A DNA stretch of 64,000 nucleotides from CAZODA01 sp964578485 (GTDB lineage: Bacteria > Bacteroidota > Bacteroidia > Bacteroidales > Marinilabiliaceae), in contig CAZODA010000001.1 of the NCBI GenBank assembly GCA_964578485.1, forward strand, positions 62,001 through 126,000. The letters are read 5' to 3'. Both the position numbers and the translations under genes were made by a program. Position 1 is the stretch's first letter. Each line of letters starts with the position of its first letter. Below are positions 18,659 to 27,318 of the stretch, in pieces. The notes beneath the pieces are model-generated. The model was not told the DNA's origin. It searched no databases and was given only the letters and a program-made list of their open reading frames with translations.

Positions 18659-19633
18659 ATGGCAACTATTGAAAAACATATATTCGATCTGTTACACTAT
18701 CACGATTGTGTAATAGTCCCCGGTTTAGGTGGCTTTGTTGCCAATTTGAATCCTATAGTGCTACAAAAAGAAAAAAATCTTTTTATACCTCCATCAAAAG
18801 AAATAGGTTTTAACAGGAGCTTAATTTATAATGATGGCTTACTGACAAATTATGTAGCAAGTAAAAAAGGTCTTAGCTATAATGAAGCCCAGGAGCTGAT
18901 AAATGATTTTGTTTCAAATATCCGTAGTCGAATTATTCTGGCACAAGCTGTTATACTTGATAAAATTGGCACTTTACGTGCTGATGCCATAGGGAATTTA
19001 CAATTTTCTCCTTCGGGTGCATATTCATTTTTACCGGAAGCCTTTGGATTAAGTTCCTTTAGAATTGAGCCGGCAGATTATAAATATACGGTAAAATTTG
19101 AAAAGGAAATTTTAAGATCTGTAAAATGGAACAAACAGACAATGCGATATTGGGGCTCTGTGGCTGCATTAATTACTGTCTTATTCTTTTTATCCACAAC
19201 AGAATTAAAAATGCCATCTGTATCTCTTTCCGGATGGTCAGCACCTAATTTATCCATTGAAAAGACTAAGGAAACAACAGTTAGTGACAATAATTTTGTG
19301 CTTGCTGAAGCACAAGATTCTGCTGATGATATTTCTTCTCCACTTACTGAGCTTATAGACAACAAAGAGCCAACAGAGGAGATAACTTTTAAAAAATACT
19401 CTTTAATAGCCGCCAGTCTTGTCAAAAGAGATGCTGCTGAAAAATCTTTGCAAACCTTTATTCATAAAGGACATAAAGGAGCCGCTATTGTAGATGACGA
19501 ACCCGGTCGTTTTCGCATTGCTCTTGAATTCTTTGACACAAAAGCTGAGGCAATACGTGTTATGGAAGATTATCGCTTAAGGCCCGGTTTTGAAACGGTA
19601 TGGGTCTATACCTTAAAAAACAGTTCAAATTAA
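18659..19633 (+). CDS. HU-CCDC81 and SPOR domain-containing protein
   Basis: The 324-residue product starts at the ATG at 18659. An in-frame ATG at 18641 overlaps the promoter box, and the family begins MATIEKHIFDLLHYHDCVIVPG. Residues 1-120 contain two HU-like subdomains (VPGLGGFVAN, GFNRSLIYNDGLLTNYVA, LDKIGTLRADAIGNLQF), a membrane span follows at about 166-183, and the C-terminal 75 residues (KYSLIAASLVKRDAAEKSLQTF, ending in FETVWVYT) form a SPOR domain, which binds denuded peptidoglycan. A DNA-binding-like fold inside the cell with a peptidoglycan-binding domain outside suggests a division or chromosome-envelope role. That role is inference. Confidence 0.85.
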   Translation: MATIEKHIFDLLHYHDCVIVPGLGGFVANLNPIVLQKEKNLFIPPSKEIGFNRSLIYNDGLLTNYVASKKGLSYNEAQELINDFVSNIRSRIILAQAVILDKIGTLRADAIGNLQFSPSGAYSFLPEAFGLSSFRIEPADYKYTVKFEKEILRSVKWNKQTMRYWGSVAALITVLFFLSTTELKMPSVSLSGWSAPNLSIEKTKETTVSDNNFVLAEAQDSADDISSPLTELIDNKEPTEEITFKKYSLIAASLVKRDAAEKSLQTFIHKGHKGAAIVDDEPGRFRIALEFFDTKAEAIRVMEDYRLRPGFETVWVYTLKNSSN

Positions 19634-19675
19634 TTTTCTTTTATTAAGATATTCAACGAAGGATAAGTAAGACTT

Positions 19676-21709
19676 TTATTTTACTTCAGAGCCGTTGTCT
19701 ATACTTTTTGTCGGACTTATAAAAACCAGTTCTCCTTCCGAATTTTCAGCCATTAATATCATACCCTGCGAATTAATTCCTCTAATTTTACGAGGCGCTA
19801 AATTCACCAATATTGTAACCTGCTTACCTATGATATCTTCAGGTTTATAATTTTCTGCTATTCCGGAAACAACGGTTCTATTTTCAATACCTGTATCAAT
19901 TATCAACTTAAGAAGCTTTTTTGTTTTGGGAACTTTTTCTGCCTCCAATATTGTTCCTGTTCTGATATCCAATTTTTCAAATTCTTCGAAGCTGATATCA
20001 TCTTTTGCAGGATTCACTTCTTTCTCAGGTCCGGAATTTAAAACTTTAGAATTTTGAAGCTTATCCAATTGCCTTTGAATTTCATCATCTTCTATTTTTT
20101 GAAACAATAAATCGGCCTTTTCAATTTTGCTGCCGGGTGCCAGTAATTCTTTTTGACGGCATTGGATCCATTTTGCTTCACCCATATTTAGCATAGTACG
20201 AAGTTTTTTTGCTGAAAAGGGTAAGAAAGGCTCCATCAAAACAGCAAGATTTGCAGTTATTTGAAGTGATATATATAAAATAGTAGCTACTCTTTCCTTA
20301 TTGTCTTTTATAACTTTCCATGGTTCAGTATCGGCAAGATATTTGTTGCCGAGTCGTGCAAGCCCCATAGCTTGCTTAATTGCTTCTCTAAATTTAAAAT
20401 GATCAAGGGCTTCTTCTGTTTGTTGAACTAAAGACTGAATAGTTTGGAGTGTTTCCTTATCATAATCATCAAAGGCGCCCGGTTCAGGAATTAAGCCATC
20501 AAAATACTTGTATGTTAACACCATTGTACGGTTAACAAAATTGCCAAATACTGCTACAAGTTCATTATTATTATGCGCCTGAAAATCCTTCCACGTGAAA
20601 TCATTATCTTTAGTTTCAGGAGCATTGGTGGTAAGCACATATCTTAGCACATCTTGTTTATCTTTAAACTCTTCAAGATATTCATGTAACCATACAGCCC
20701 AATTTCGTGATGTAGATATTTTGTCTCCTTCAAGATTTAAAAACTCATTTGCAGGAACATTATCCGGAAGGTTATAAGATCCTTCTGCTTTAAGCATAGC
20801 CGGAAACATTATACAATGAAAAACAATATTGTCTTTTCCTATGAAGTGGATTAAACGCGAGGCCGGATCTTTCCAATATTTTTCCCAATCAGGAGTTAAT
20901 TCTTTTGTAGCAGAAATGTAGCCTATTGGTGCATCAAACCATACATATAATACTTTACCTTCGGCATCTTTTATCGGAACCGGAACACCCCAATCGAGAT
21001 CTCTACTAACTGCTCTGGGTTGCAGTCCCATATCCAACCACGATTTACACTGTCCATACACATTGCTTTTCCACTCTTTATGTTCTTCTAATATCCATTG
21101 TCGTAAAAAAGCTTCATGCTTATCAAGGGGCAGATACCAATGTTTTGTTTTTTTCATTATAGGAACTTGCCCTGAAATAGTTGATTTTGGATTCAACAAG
21201 TCTGTTGCATTAAGTGAACTTCCACAATTCTCACACTGATCGCCATAGGCACCATCTTTATTACAATTTGGACATATTCCTGTAATATAACGGTCGGCAA
21301 GGAATTGTTTTGCTTCGGGATCGTAATACTGTTCTGTTACTTTTTCTATAAATTCATTTTTGTCATATAAAGTTTTGAAAAATTCAGATGCTGTTTCGAA
21401 ATGCATAGGATTAGTTGTACGCGAATATATATCGAAACTAATACCAAATTCTTCAAATGACTTTTTTATCTGCTCGTGATATTTGTCAACAATATCTTTA
21501 GGGCTTACTCCCTCATTATAAGCTTTTAATGTGATTGGGACTCCATGTTCGTCAGAGCCCCCGATAAGCAACACATCTTCATCTTTCAGACGCAGATATC
21601 TAACATAAATATCGGCCGGAACATATACTCCGGCTAAATGACCAATATGGATAGCACCGTTAGCATATGGAAGGGCAGTGGTTACAAGTGTACGCTTGAA
21701 TTTTGTCAT
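19676..21709 (-). CDS. metG: Methionyl-tRNA synthetase
   Basis: This is a class I synthetase of 677 residues from the preferred ATG at 21709 (family members begin with a short M-x-K-F-K-R-T stretch; an ATG at 21724 would add five residues). Visible features are PYANGAIHIGHLAGVY (HIGH signature), the zinc knuckle CPNCNKDGAYGDQCENC, the KISTSRNWAVW segment (KMSKS variant), the anticodon-binding helical domain, and a C-terminal EMAPII-like tRNA-binding OB fold (from FEKLDIRTGTILEAEKVP onward) that also dimerises the enzyme. It charges initiator and elongator tRNAMet. It is convergent with the HU-SPOR gene. Confidence 0.96.
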   Translation of the reverse strand: MTKFKRTLVTTALPYANGAIHIGHLAGVYVPADIYVRYLRLKDEDVLLIGGSDEHGVPITLKAYNEGVSPKDIVDKYHEQIKKSFEEFGISFDIYSRTTNPMHFETASEFFKTLYDKNEFIEKVTEQYYDPEAKQFLADRYITGICPNCNKDGAYGDQCENCGSSLNATDLLNPKSTISGQVPIMKKTKHWYLPLDKHEAFLRQWILEEHKEWKSNVYGQCKSWLDMGLQPRAVSRDLDWGVPVPIKDAEGKVLYVWFDAPIGYISATKELTPDWEKYWKDPASRLIHFIGKDNIVFHCIMFPAMLKAEGSYNLPDNVPANEFLNLEGDKISTSRNWAVWLHEYLEEFKDKQDVLRYVLTTNAPETKDNDFTWKDFQAHNNNELVAVFGNFVNRTMVLTYKYFDGLIPEPGAFDDYDKETLQTIQSLVQQTEEALDHFKFREAIKQAMGLARLGNKYLADTEPWKVIKDNKERVATILYISLQITANLAVLMEPFLPFSAKKLRTMLNMGEAKWIQCRQKELLAPGSKIEKADLLFQKIEDDEIQRQLDKLQNSKVLNSGPEKEVNPAKDDISFEEFEKLDIRTGTILEAEKVPKTKKLLKLIIDTGIENRTVVSGIAENYKPEDIIGKQVTILVNLAPRKIRGINSQGMILMAENSEGELVFISPTKSIDNGSEVK

Positions 21710-21795
21710 AGGGATTTTATGCAATTCTTACAAGAAGTTTTTTCTTGCACTACTAATTTTAATAACTTCACAAAGATAAATAAACATTTTAAATA

Positions 21796-22704
21796 ATGAT
21801 TGTTCCTGCATATTTAGAAAAAGGAGATCTAATAGGGCTCATCACCCCTTCCGGCAAGATTGATACTTCGGTGGTAATTCAGGCCGAAAGTATTCTTAAA
21901 TCAATGGAGTTTAATTCAATAAGGGGGCAACACATTACTGACAGCTTTCATCAATTTGGATCAACAGATATTAACAGAGCTACAGATTTTAACAACATGC
22001 TAAATAATCCTCAGGTAAAGGCAATATGGTGTACAAGAGGGGGGTATGGGGCTCTTCGTTTGCTGGATCTGATAGACTTCTCTTTATTTAAGAAAAATCC
22101 CAAATGGCTGATTGGATTTAGTGATATTACAGTTTTTCATTCTGTAATTCAAAATAATTTAAAGTTTCTTTCTATACATGGAGATATGCCAATCAATCTT
22201 ATTGGTAAACATCCCGGAACAAATAATTTTTCATCATTGCTGAATCTCCTTCGTGGGGATTTACCCGAATATCATTTAAAAGCAAATGAAAATAATGTTT
22301 TAGGAAGCTCTCGGGGAATACTGATAGGAGGAAATTTGTCATTACTAAGCATATTAGCAGGCAGCAAATATGATTTCAATCCTAAAGGGAAAATTTTATT
22401 TATAGAAGACAGAGGAGAGTATTTATATCATATCGACAGAATGCTGCAAGGCTTAAAAATAGCAGGTAAATTAAAAGAGTTATCCGGGATGATTATTGGT
22501 GATTTTACTGAAATGCGGGACAGTGATCCTCCATTTGGATCTTCGGTTTATGAAATAATTTCTGATCTAACAAAGGAATATGATTTTCCTGTGTTATTTA
22601 ATTTTCCTGCCGGTCATGCTCTAATTAATGAGCCCCTACTTTTAGGTGCTACAATTGATTTAAATGTTCAAAAGAAAAGTGTCTCAATAAAATATATCTT
22701 ATAA
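21796..22704 (+). CDS. LD-carboxypeptidase (peptidase S66 family)
   Basis: The 302-residue product opens with YLEKGDLIGLITPSGKID, has the nucleophile segment WLIGFSDITVFH (Ser after Gly-Phe), the DRGEYLYHIDRMLQ region and the terminal FPAGHALINEPLLLGA holding the catalytic His. This matches murein tetrapeptide LD-carboxypeptidases (LdcA), which remove the terminal D-Ala from recycled muropeptides. There is no signal peptide, which fits cytoplasmic recycling. It is divergent from metG and 23 bp upstream of yraN. Confidence 0.92.
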   Translation: MIVPAYLEKGDLIGLITPSGKIDTSVVIQAESILKSMEFNSIRGQHITDSFHQFGSTDINRATDFNNMLNNPQVKAIWCTRGGYGALRLLDLIDFSLFKKNPKWLIGFSDITVFHSVIQNNLKFLSIHGDMPINLIGKHPGTNNFSSLLNLLRGDLPEYHLKANENNVLGSSRGILIGGNLSLLSILAGSKYDFNPKGKILFIEDRGEYLYHIDRMLQGLKIAGKLKELSGMIIGDFTEMRDSDPPFGSSVYEIISDLTKEYDFPVLFNFPAGHALINEPLLLGATIDLNVQKKSVSIKYIL

Positions 22705-22727
22705 TTTTTACCTTAACATTAACGTAA

Positions 22728-23102
22728 ATGGCAAAACATAATGAACTTGGAAAATTAGGTGAACAAGTGGCTTATGAATATCTCCTTTCCAAAGGCTATC
22801 GAATCATTGCCCGAAACTGGAGATTTATACATAAAGAAGTTGATATTATTGCTTATGATAATGACGAATTGGTTATTATAGAAGTAAAAAGTCGTAGCAG
22901 AAGTAGCAGTGAATGGGAACATCCGCGTGATTCTGTCACTACAGGAAAAATCCGCTTTCTAATATTGGCAGCTGAAAAATTTATTACACAAAACAAGATC
23001 GACAATAACACCAGATTTGATATTATATGCTGCATTGCTCAGGATGACAATAAATGGGATATCGAACATATCATTGATGCTTTTTCACCGCAAGCGGAAT
23101 AA
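22728..23102 (+). CDS. yraN: YraN family protein (UPF0102, endonuclease-like fold)
   Basis: The 124-residue product carries the family core GEQVAYEYLLSKGYRIIARNWR and EVDIIAYDNDELVIIEVKSRS, i.e. the D-(x)n-ExK arrangement of restriction-endonuclease-like nucleases, then HPRDSVTTGKIRFLILAAEKFI and the terminal HIIDAF. The family has no settled biological role; a DNA-processing function is inferred from the fold. Probably co-transcribed with the LD-carboxypeptidase gene. Confidence 0.93.
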   Translation: MAKHNELGKLGEQVAYEYLLSKGYRIIARNWRFIHKEVDIIAYDNDELVIIEVKSRSRSSSEWEHPRDSVTTGKIRFLILAAEKFITQNKIDNNTRFDIICCIAQDDNKWDIEHIIDAFSPQAE

Positions 23103-23216
23103 GACAAAGTTCTTTAAAAATTGCTGCTTTCTTATTTTCCAAGCATCAATATTGATAAAAAACCTAAATTTAAAACAAAATTATCCAATATTGTACATCA
23201 GCTATTTTAGGCTTAC

Positions 23217-23224
23217 TAACTTTG
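23217..23224 (+). promoter_or_regulatory. Candidate -7 box (TAACTTTG) for the GH2 gene
   Basis: TAACTTTG fits TAnnTTTG, with a TTG at 23191-23193 as a possible upstream element at slightly long spacing. The leader to the ATG at 23286 would be about 55 nt. Confidence 0.45.
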
Positions 23225-23285
23225 TAAAAGTCTTTATTATATAAATATTGTCAATATTAATACTATATAAAAAAACTATAATATT

Positions 23286-26006
23286 ATGAAATCTAAACTA
23301 AGTTTTTTAGCCATTTTATTTATGGGCTTTGTTGCCTGTTCCACACAATTTGAAAGTGAAGAAAGGGAACGCATTTCCATAAATGAAGGGTGGAAATTTT
23401 TTAAATACAGTTCTCGTTTTGAGGCCGATAATTTAATATATGATGTAAGACCTTCAACTGATGAAGATCTTGATAAAAGAGAGGCTGATGCCAGACCTGA
23501 AGAGGCTGAAGCTTTGGAAGCCGATCATACTGTTCTTAAACCCTGGATCTTACCAACGGGTAATAAATTCTTGAAAGATACAAGCAAATGGCATATTCGG
23601 CCTGAAGGGAATCCCGGCAGTGATTTTCCCTTTGTTCAGGGTAATTTTGATGACAGCAACTGGGCCTCTGTCGATCTTCCTCATGATTGGGCGGTTGCAG
23701 GTCCCTTTATTCCGGGATGGGATCCGGATGTTGGTGGAAGTATGGGGCGCTTGCCAAGTCCGGGAGTTGCTTGGTACAGGAAGTCACTTGATATACCTGA
23801 GTCAGATGCCGGAAAATCAATATTTTTAGATATAGATGGTGCCATGTCTTACGCCATGGTATGGTTAAACGGTAATCTTGTGGGTGGTTGGCCTTATGGC
23901 TATGCTTCATGGAGACTTGATCTTAGTCCGTATATTCAGCCGGGTAAAATTAATCAATTAGCTATACGCATGGATAATCCACCGGTTTCTTCGCGTTGGT
24001 ATCCCGGTGCCGGTCTTTACAGGAATGTTTGGCTTACAAAGACAAATCCCATTCATGTATCTCAGTGGGGAACCTTCATCACAACAAAAGAAATATCTGA
24101 TGAATCGGCTACATTAGATATTGAAGTATCAATAGATAATTTATCTGAGGCTGATGCTATAATTCAAGTAGAAACCAGAATATACAATATAAATCAGGAG
24201 GGTGAGAAACAAGGAAGTGCTATTGCTCGCTTTGAACCGGTTGATGCTGAAATCCCTGCTAAAGGTTCAGTAATATTGAACAGTTCTGCCTTTGTTTTAA
24301 ATCCAAGGTTATGGGGACCTGCTCCAACACAAACACCTAATTTATATGTTGCAGTAACAAAATTATATCAAAATGGAAATCCACTTGATTCTTACGAAAC
24401 AAGCTTTGGAATTCGCTCTATAGAATTTGATCCTGTTAAAGGCCTTTATGTAAACGGTGAAGCTATTCATTTGAAAGGTGCAAATCAACATCATGATCTT
24501 GGTGCTTTAGGTGCTGCCTTTAACGTAAGAGCTGCCGAGCGCCAACTTGAAATACTTGCTGAAATGGGTTGTAATGCTGTCCGTATGGCACATAATCCAC
24601 CTGCTCCTGAGCTATTGGAATTAACCGATAGGATGGGCTTTTTAGTTGTTGATGAGATTTTTGATGTTTGGGAAAGAAGAAAAGCTCCTTTAGATTTTCA
24701 TTTAATTTTTCCCGATTGGCATGAACAAGATGTGCGTGCCTTTATCCGTCGCGATAGAAATCACCCCTCAATAATTATGTGGAGCTATGGTAATGAAGTA
24801 GGAGAACAATATACTGATAAAGAAGGTGCTGCACTTTCACAATATTTAAATGATATGGTGAAAGAAGAAGATCCAACCAGGCCAACAACAGCCTCTATGA
24901 ATTATGCCAAACCATATATGCCAATGCCGGCAACCATGGATGCTATCAGCTTAAATTATCAGGGTGAAGGAATTAGAATACACGAAGGTTACGAACATCT
25001 TTCGGGTATTCGTACAAAACCTTTATATCCGGATTTCCATGAAGCTTTTCCCGAAAAGGTGATCATAAGCAGTGAAAATGCATCTGCTCTTAGTACACGA
25101 GGTGAATATCTATTTCCTGTAACAAAGACCATTAGCGCGCCGGTAGGTAATGGTATCGGTGGTGATCCTCAAACTCAGATTGTTTGCAGCTATGAACTTT
25201 ATACAAGCAACTTTGGATCATCAGCCGACAGGGTGTTTGCAGCAGAGGAGCAACATCCCTTTGTAGCAGGTGGCTTTGTATGGACTGGCTGGGACTATTT
25301 AGGAGAGCCTACCCCCTATTATGGTGCCCGCAGTACTTATTTCGGACCTATCGACCTTGCAGGCTTTAAAAAGAATCGATTCTATCTTTACCAAGCGCAT
25401 TGGAAGCCCGATTATCCTGTAGCACATATACTTCCACACTGGAATTGGCCTGAAAGAATAGGGGAAATCACTCCTGTTCATGTATTTACCTCAGGCGATG
25501 AAGCTGAATTATTCCTCAACGGTCAAAGTCTTGGCAAAAAAGAAAAAGGTGAGTATGAATACCGCTTGCGCTGGGACGACGTGATATACGAACCTGGTGA
25601 GCTAAAAGTAGTTACTTATAAAAACGGAAATATCTGGGCTGAACAAAGTGTGAAAACCACCGGAAAAGCACATAGCCTGAAGGCATCTGCCGACAGAAAC
25701 GAAATAGATGCAGATGGCTATGACCTATCGTTTATTACAATAAGTGTGAATGATGAAGAAGGATTAATGGTTCCCAATGCGAAACCACTTATCAGCTTCA
25801 GCATAGAAGGACCGGCAGAAATTGTTGCCACAGATAATGGGGATCCTACTGATATGACCGCATTTCCTTCACTTGACAGAAAAGCGTTTAACGGACTTGC
25901 ATTGGCAATAGTCAAAAGCAAAAAAGGAGAACCGGGAACTGTTAAAATTACAGCTGAATCAGAAGGATTAGAACCAACAAGTATCACTATTAAATGTAAA
26001 GAATAA
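23286..26006 (+). CDS. Glycoside hydrolase family 2 lipoprotein (beta-galactosidase-like, DUF4982)
   Basis: The 906-residue lipoprotein has lipobox GFVAC (Cys18). Domain order: sugar-binding jelly roll (VDLPHDWAVAGPF, WYRKSLDIPES, LNGNLVGGWPYGYASWRLDL), an Ig-like domain, and a TIM barrel with acid/base Glu504 in WSYGNEVGE and nucleophile Glu597 in VIISSENAS. A DUF4982 domain (LPHWNWPERIG, VHVFTSGDEAELFLNGQSLG) and a C-terminal Ig-like domain complete it. It should be an exo-acting beta-glycosidase facing the periplasm or cell surface. An acidic insert at residues about 50-95 is unusual. Its substrate is unknown; the neighbouring T9SS protein may act with it. Confidence 0.93.
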   Translation: MKSKLSFLAILFMGFVACSTQFESEERERISINEGWKFFKYSSRFEADNLIYDVRPSTDEDLDKREADARPEEAEALEADHTVLKPWILPTGNKFLKDTSKWHIRPEGNPGSDFPFVQGNFDDSNWASVDLPHDWAVAGPFIPGWDPDVGGSMGRLPSPGVAWYRKSLDIPESDAGKSIFLDIDGAMSYAMVWLNGNLVGGWPYGYASWRLDLSPYIQPGKINQLAIRMDNPPVSSRWYPGAGLYRNVWLTKTNPIHVSQWGTFITTKEISDESATLDIEVSIDNLSEADAIIQVETRIYNINQEGEKQGSAIARFEPVDAEIPAKGSVILNSSAFVLNPRLWGPAPTQTPNLYVAVTKLYQNGNPLDSYETSFGIRSIEFDPVKGLYVNGEAIHLKGANQHHDLGALGAAFNVRAAERQLEILAEMGCNAVRMAHNPPAPELLELTDRMGFLVVDEIFDVWERRKAPLDFHLIFPDWHEQDVRAFIRRDRNHPSIIMWSYGNEVGEQYTDKEGAALSQYLNDMVKEEDPTRPTTASMNYAKPYMPMPATMDAISLNYQGEGIRIHEGYEHLSGIRTKPLYPDFHEAFPEKVIISSENASALSTRGEYLFPVTKTISAPVGNGIGGDPQTQIVCSYELYTSNFGSSADRVFAAEEQHPFVAGGFVWTGWDYLGEPTPYYGARSTYFGPIDLAGFKKNRFYLYQAHWKPDYPVAHILPHWNWPERIGEITPVHVFTSGDEAELFLNGQSLGKKEKGEYEYRLRWDDVIYEPGELKVVTYKNGNIWAEQSVKTTGKAHSLKASADRNEIDADGYDLSFITISVNDEEGLMVPNAKPLISFSIEGPAEIVATDNGDPTDMTAFPSLDRKAFNGLALAIVKSKKGEPGTVKITAESEGLEPTSITIKCKE

Positions 26007-26325
26007 AAAACAATGATTAATTTCCAATAATATTAATTGCTAATATTAAGGATGAAAATTAAAATACGAACAACCACGTAGGACATCTCTACGTGGTTGT
26101 TTTTATTTAAATACATTGTTTTTCCGCGAAATTAAATATCTAGCATATCTATTCAAAATATAAGAGCCCTGCGGCTTTAACACAGATAAAACATATAATT
26201 AGTCTTAATAATACCAATTCATCACTATTTTCCAAACAATTTATGTATTATCATCAATACAAAATTCAACTAAATTTACAATAATTTAAATTTAATATTT
26301 TTAATAATAATTTAATCTTAAGGTT
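26007..26325. other. Intergenic region with terminator
   Basis: About 320 bp between the GH2 and T9SS cargo genes. Apart from the strong terminator at 26070-26107, no gene or repeat was recognised. It presumably also contains the promoter of the downstream gene. Confidence 0.5.
26070..26107 (+). terminator. Rho-independent terminator after the GH2 gene
   Basis: A perfect 12-bp stem (ACAACCACGTAG / CTACGTGGTTGT) with a 7-nt loop is followed by a T-rich run, 64 bp past the GH2 stop codon. Confidence 0.85.
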
Positions 26326-27231
26326 ATGAAAAGATTTTACAGTTTATTAGCAATCTTTGCTATTGTATTATCATCTTTTGCACAAGATGATGTGTTATTA
26401 GTTGATGAGAACATCACAGATTGGCAAGACAGTGGAACACCCACATTTACTATGGACGAATGGCAGGTATGGAAAGATAATGCGGTTGCCAACAATGAGC
26501 CTCGTATGGAGCTTGGAAACTGGTATATTAACTGGCCCGATTACACTACTCCCGGTGGATTAGCTGTAAAAGTTGAAGGTGGTCGTTTTAGAGATGGTAG
26601 CAATGCAACCATTGACATTCTTGTTGATGATCAAGTTGTAGGTGAAGGAACTGCCGGAACTCCCGGTGAAAAATTGCCCGGTGCTATTATTTTTACCGTT
26701 CCCAGTATTTCAGAAATTGAAGTTACCAGCCGTTCCGGTTCCAACACTGCTGTAGATCCTGCAGACAGGCATTTATATATTGCCGAATGGGATATGTTTG
26801 ATGAAAACTGGAAACAAGTATCTCAGGATTTTGCACTTTCATGGGGAGGTAATGGAGAAGCTGAATCTTATGTTTGGGAAACACCTGTTGAGGAAGAAAT
26901 TCAAGTAGCCATACGTTGTAAAAGAATGCCTGAAGGAGGTGAAAATCTTCGCGTTCACGGATTCAGAGTATGGGGTCCTAAAGCTACTTCCATAAATTCT
27001 GCTTCTAAAGCTAACGTAATGATTTATTCTGTACCGGGATCAGATAAAATTCGCATTGGCGGGGATGTTGTAAATGTAAAAGTTTACAATTTAGCAGGTA
27101 CTCTTGTATTTGCTTCTACGCAAGTAGGATTTCAGGATTTTTCAACAACTGAATTAGCCAAAGGAGTTTATCTCGTTGATGTTACGGATAGTAATGGTCT
27201 TAAAAAGACTGAAAAAGTTGTGGTAAGATAA
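26326..27231 (+). CDS. Secreted protein of unknown fold with T9SS C-terminal sorting domain
   Basis: The 301-residue product has a signal peptide (MKRFYSLLAIFAIVLSSFAQ). The 200-residue mature region is rich in aromatic and acidic residues (EWQVWKDN, LGNWYINWPDYTTPGG, AEWDMFDENWKQ, VHGFRVWG) and looks like a beta-sandwich; I do not recognise a named family. The last 75 residues (IYSVPGSDKIRIGG, NVKVYNLAGTLVF, ELAKGVYLVDVTD, KKTEKVVVR) are a clear type A T9SS sorting domain, so it is probably exported across the outer membrane. It lies behind a GH2 glycosidase but has a terminator between, so it is probably transcribed separately. A carbohydrate-binding role is a guess from context. Confidence 0.82.
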   Translation: MKRFYSLLAIFAIVLSSFAQDDVLLVDENITDWQDSGTPTFTMDEWQVWKDNAVANNEPRMELGNWYINWPDYTTPGGLAVKVEGGRFRDGSNATIDILVDDQVVGEGTAGTPGEKLPGAIIFTVPSISEIEVTSRSGSNTAVDPADRHLYIAEWDMFDENWKQVSQDFALSWGGNGEAESYVWETPVEEEIQVAIRCKRMPEGGENLRVHGFRVWGPKATSINSASKANVMIYSVPGSDKIRIGGDVVNVKVYNLAGTLVFASTQVGFQDFSTTELAKGVYLVDVTDSNGLKKTEKVVVR

Positions 27232-27284
27232 AAATCAAAACTGATTTTTAAGATTATCACCCTATTCCAAATTATGAGAAATAT

Positions 27285-27318
27285 AAAAAAAGCTGCCTCA
27301 AAAGGGCAGCTTTTTTTA
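27285..27318. terminator. Bidirectional terminator between the T9SS cargo gene and dnaE-like gene
   Basis: The stem AAAAAGCTGCC / GGCAGCTTTTT with a TCAAAAG loop has A-runs on one side and T-runs on the other, so it works in both directions for the convergent genes ending at 27231 (+) and 27316 (-). Its core resembles the terminators at 3621 and 62924. Confidence 0.85.

Noticed and set aside
23103..23285. Small open frame running on from the yraN 3' end (23017-23244, +)
   Set aside because: Overlaps yraN in another frame and continues into AT-rich spacer; no coding signal.
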